From the NCBI GenBank assembly GCA_963703355.1, contig OY969813.1, positions 310,001 through 374,000 of the forward strand: a DNA stretch of 64,000 nt, given 5' to 3'. Source of the stretch: Puia sp963703355 (GTDB lineage Bacteria; Bacteroidota; Bacteroidia; Chitinophagales; Chitinophagaceae). Positions within the stretch are counted from its first letter, which is position 1; every line of letters starts with the position of its first letter. A program made the position numbers and the translations under genes. Of the stretch, positions 61,524 through 64,000 are shown piece after piece. Under the pieces are notes generated by a model that did no database searches, was not told the DNA's origin, and worked only from the letters and a program-made list of their open reading frames with translations.

Positions 61524-62858
61524 TTGAGATTAACCCGAACGTTCTGCAAGTTTATAAAGGAGAATAAAAAGTTTGTTCTGTTTGTAGCAGGGCTGATCTT
61601 TTTATCATTTAATCAAAATGAAGTGTATGGCCAGAACAAAAAGAACATTCCTGATTCCCTCGATTTCACCAAGCAGATAGATATTTTTGATCTGATCCGC
61701 AAGTGGACGGGCAAGGCTCCTAAACCCGCAGCTGATACACCTCAGGCTTTTGTGAAAAACCTGTCGTTATTACCGATTGTTGGATATAGTCCTGCGAATG
61801 GATTTGTTGTCGGAGGCGCTGTAAGTATTACGGAATTTCTGGGCAATCCTCAAACGACAAGATTGTCTACGGCTTTATTGAATGCTTCTTTCACTACCAA
61901 GAAACAGATACTCTTAAATCTTCGTTTTGATCTTTATCTGAAAGAAAATAAATGGTATGTATCCGGAGACAACCGGTTGTTATTTTTTGCGCAGCCAACC
62001 TATGGATTGGGTATTTACGGATTGCAGGGACAGTCATATACATTCGGATTAAACGGGTCGACCGTTTCACGTACGGATTCCGAGCAACCGATGCGATTCA
62101 ACTACATACGATTGTATGAAACGTTCTCCAGAAGAATTTTTAATCACTGGTATGCTGGTGTGGGACTGATGATAGATTATGATTTTAACATCAAGGATCA
62201 GTCACTTTCCCTTGATTCCCCTGTACATCTGACGTCGCATTATGTGTATTCAAAATCATATGGGTTTGATACATCACATTATTCTGCCAATGGTATTTCT
62301 TTTCAGGTGATTCATGATAGCCGGGACAACCCGGTAAGTGCGTATTCGGGCAATTATTTAAACGTCGCATTCCGGGTCAACCCCGTTGCATTGGGGAGTA
62401 CGCAGCCTAGCACGATGTTATATTATGAATGGCGAAATTATATCAGTGTCAGCAGCCGAACGCCGAGAAATGTACTGGCATTTTGGTTATGGGGCGTGGT
62501 GACGACATCGGGTCATCTTCCTTATCTGGCATTGCCCGCCATTACGTGGGATACTTATAACCGATCGGGACGGGGATATATCCAGGGAAGATTCCGTGGT
62601 GACGATATGTTATATGAGGAGGGAGAGTTCCGTTATCAGATTACACGCGATGGATTATTGGGCGGCGTTGTGTTCGCAAACTTTACAACGGCGAGTAACC
62701 CGCTCACGGGACAAAATGTTTTTGCCAGCGTAGCGCCTGGTTATGGCTTCGGACTGAGAATCAAAATGAATAAAAAAGACAGAACCAATATCGCCATCGA
62801 CTACGGTATGGGTGACGGATTTGCAGGTATTTATTTTAATATCAGGGAAGCGTTTTAA
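61524..62858 (+). CDS. BamA/TamA (Omp85)-like outer-membrane protein without POTRA domains
   Basis: The 444-residue protein starts at a TTG that gives a signal peptide (KKFVLFVAGLIFLSFNQNEVYGQ). The barrel matches the Omp85 surface-antigen domain: FSRRIFNHWYAGVGLMIDYD, VIHDSRDNPVSAYSGNYLNV, and GYIQGRFRGDDMLYEEGEFR, which holds the loop-6 (R/V)RG(Y/F)-like motif, ending in YFNIREAF. At this length there is no room for POTRA domains, so it is a barrel-only member of uncertain role. Its stop codon is immediately followed by repeat element R10. Confidence 0.85.
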   Translation: MRLTRTFCKFIKENKKFVLFVAGLIFLSFNQNEVYGQNKKNIPDSLDFTKQIDIFDLIRKWTGKAPKPAADTPQAFVKNLSLLPIVGYSPANGFVVGGAVSITEFLGNPQTTRLSTALLNASFTTKKQILLNLRFDLYLKENKWYVSGDNRLLFFAQPTYGLGIYGLQGQSYTFGLNGSTVSRTDSEQPMRFNYIRLYETFSRRIFNHWYAGVGLMIDYDFNIKDQSLSLDSPVHLTSHYVYSKSYGFDTSHYSANGISFQVIHDSRDNPVSAYSGNYLNVAFRVNPVALGSTQPSTMLYYEWRNYISVSSRTPRNVLAFWLWGVVTTSGHLPYLALPAITWDTYNRSGRGYIQGRFRGDDMLYEEGEFRYQITRDGLLGGVVFANFTTASNPLTGQNVFASVAPGYGFGLRIKMNKKDRTNIAIDYGMGDGFAGIYFNIREAF

Positions 62859-63154
62859 GCCTAAAGCGTAAAGCGTAAAGCGTAAAGCCTAAAGCCTAAA
62901 GCCTAAAGCCTAAAGCCTAAAGCCTAAAGCCTAAAGCCTAAAGCCTAAAGCCTAAAGCCTAAAGCCTAAAGCCTAAAGCCTAAAGCCTAAAGCCTAAAGC
63001 CTAAAGCCTAAAGCTGAAGATTTCAGAAATGCAATTTAATAATTAAAATTACATTAATTAAGCCTTCAGCCTTACGCCTTAAGCTTTACGCCTTCAGCTT
63101 TAAGCTTTAGGCTTTAAGCTTTAGGCCTTACGCCTTCTGCCTTGCGCCTTCCGC
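62859..63154. repeat. Inverted pair of heptamer arrays with a homogenised left arm (element R10)
   Basis: The left arm (62859-63012) starts on the base after a stop codon: gcctaaa, gcgtaaa three times, then 18 exact tandem copies of gcctaaa. The spacer is 51 bases of AT-rich sequence. The right arm (63064-63154) is 13 units of (C/T)TTNNGC (cttcagc, cttacgc, tttaagc, tttaggc and others). It ends 13 bases before the ATG at 63168. The element accounts for the whole 309-base gap. Confidence 0.92.
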
Positions 63155-63167
63155 TTAAAACCTTTTT

Positions 63168-64000
63168 ATGAAAAAATCATTTCTCCTTTCAGTTTTATTT
63201 TGCCAGGTTTTCAATTACTCATCATTTTCACAACAGCTCAAACCAGGATTTGATAAGGCTGAGTATATTACGATGCTGGAGATGGGAGCGAAGTACGGGG
63301 ACAGTGCTTATCAGTCAAAAATTCCGGATCCGGTGGGATATCAAAGTATTTACAGATCACCGGTTATCGGACTTGCTAATTGCTGGGACCTCTGGACAAA
63401 CAATCACGGTATCGCTGTGCTTAGTGTGAGGGGAACGATTCAGAAACCTGACAGCTGGCTGGCGAATTTTTATGCGGCCATGGTTCCGGCAAAAGGAACA
63501 TTACATTTATCTGACTCATTTGACTTTGCTTATGATCTGGGCTCAAATCCCAGGGCAGCCGTTCATGTCGGCTGGTTAATCTGCACTGCATTTCTTGCGC
63601 GTGACATGTTGCCCAAGATTGACTCCCTGTATAAAACTGGCACAAAAGATTTTTATATTACAGGACACAGTCAGGGTGGTGCCATTTGTTTTTTGCTTAC
63701 ATCTTACCTGTACAGCCTGCAAAGGCAAAATCTGCTGCCGAAAGACATACGGTTTAAAACATACTGCTCGGCGGGACCTAAAGTAGGGAACTTATATTAT
63801 GCTTATGATTATGAAGCGATGACACAGTATGGATGGGCATATAATGTGGTGAACTCCGCGGACTGGGTGCCTGAGTCAATGTTTTCCATTCAGACTGTTG
63901 ATGACTTCAACAATACCAATCCTTTTAGCGGAGCAAAAGATTTCATTGGTAAACAATCATTCCCTAAAAACATTGTATTGAAACATTTTTATAACCAGAT
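63168..64000 (+). CDS. Exported class 3 lipase-like protein, 3' end cut by the window
   Basis: The frame is open from the ATG at 63168 to the window edge (277 codons). It has a signal peptide (KKSFLLSVLFCQVFNYSSFSQ) and the class 3 lipase pattern: AVLSVRGTI near residue 85, VHVGWL, and the nucleophile elbow ITGHSQGGAI with S168; SAGPKVGN follows, and the aspartate is in VVNSADWVPE. The active-site His may lie near or beyond the edge. It is probably a periplasmic or surface lipase. Confidence 0.85.
   Translation, partial: MKKSFLLSVLFCQVFNYSSFSQQLKPGFDKAEYITMLEMGAKYGDSAYQSKIPDPVGYQSIYRSPVIGLANCWDLWTNNHGIAVLSVRGTIQKPDSWLANFYAAMVPAKGTLHLSDSFDFAYDLGSNPRAAVHVGWLICTAFLARDMLPKIDSLYKTGTKDFYITGHSQGGAICFLLTSYLYSLQRQNLLPKDIRFKTYCSAGPKVGNLYYAYDYEAMTQYGWAYNVVNSADWVPESMFSIQTVDDFNNTNPFSGAKDFIGKQSFPKNIVLKHFYNQ

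Noticed and set aside
62859..63154. Possible CRISPR array
   Set aside because: The units are 7 bp and tandem without spacers, arms are inverted, and there are no cas genes. The same holds for the other repeat elements.

Overview
The window looks like a chromosomal segment from a member of the Bacteroidota, most likely the order Chitinophagales (Chitinophagaceae or a close relative). The evidence is a gene with a type B type-IX-secretion sorting domain, a flexirubin/dialkylresorcinol gene cluster with darA and darB, many outer-membrane proteins and SPII lipoproteins, DUF2490/DUF4136/DUF6266 proteins, almost no Shine-Dalgarno sequences, and several candidate promoters of the Bacteroidota TTG-N19/20-TAnnTTTG type. 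No transposase, integrase, CRISPR array or phage gene was found.

Layout. 0-11.5 kb: the 3' end of a very large cyclic-beta-1,2-glucan-synthase-like gene, a lone response regulator, small envelope/stress-type membrane proteins, then a signalling cassette (rpoN, an NtrC-type activator, a receiver-PAS-histidine kinase) and a minus-strand topoisomerase IB. 12-13 kb: a small outer-membrane protein and a 400-base repeat element. 13.0-32.0 kb: a plus-strand flexirubin-type pigment/dialkylresorcinol cluster (glycosyltransferase, MMPL-acyltransferase-methyltransferase fusion, FAD oxidoreductase, C45 acyltransferase, AcpS, CoA ligase, darA, darB, BtrH-like protein, ABC exporter, ACP, ketosynthase, chain-length factor). 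Genes in it overlap or nearly touch except where a repeat element sits. 32.2-36.1 kb: a lipoprotein PQQ dehydrogenase with a haem domain, an APC permease and tRNA-Arg(ACG). 36.3-43.0 kb: secreted or enzymatic genes (type B T9SS cargo, C39-like lipoprotein, exported SRPBCC protein, beta-lactamase-like hydrolase, retropepsin-like protease, alpha/beta hydrolase). 43.1-45.5 kb: a minus-strand arsenic operon arsR-arsC-arsM-aquaporin with two matching palindromic operators. 45.7-64 kb: DUF6266 protein, phosphoglycerate mutase and a long run of exported proteins, ending in a lipase cut by the window edge.

The most unusual content is a family of at least nine intergenic repeat elements. Most are a pair of tandem arrays in opposite orientation around a non-repetitive spacer of 6 to about 140 bases. 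The commonest class is built of 7-bp units in which the flanks are nearly fixed and two central bases vary (GCNNAAA or GCNNAAC in one arm, TTTNNGC or GTTNNGC in the other), kept in exact 7-bp register for up to 24 units. Other loci use different 7- or 8-bp words, but the two arms of one locus carry complementary words. Several left arms begin on the base after a stop codon, and the right arm commonly ends just before the next start codon. In some genes the array has become coding sequence: the signal peptide of the PQQ dehydrogenase, the N terminus of a pigment-cluster protein, a loop of an ABC permease and the C terminus of the APC permease. I do not know a named family that matches this; it is the best candidate here for something undescribed.
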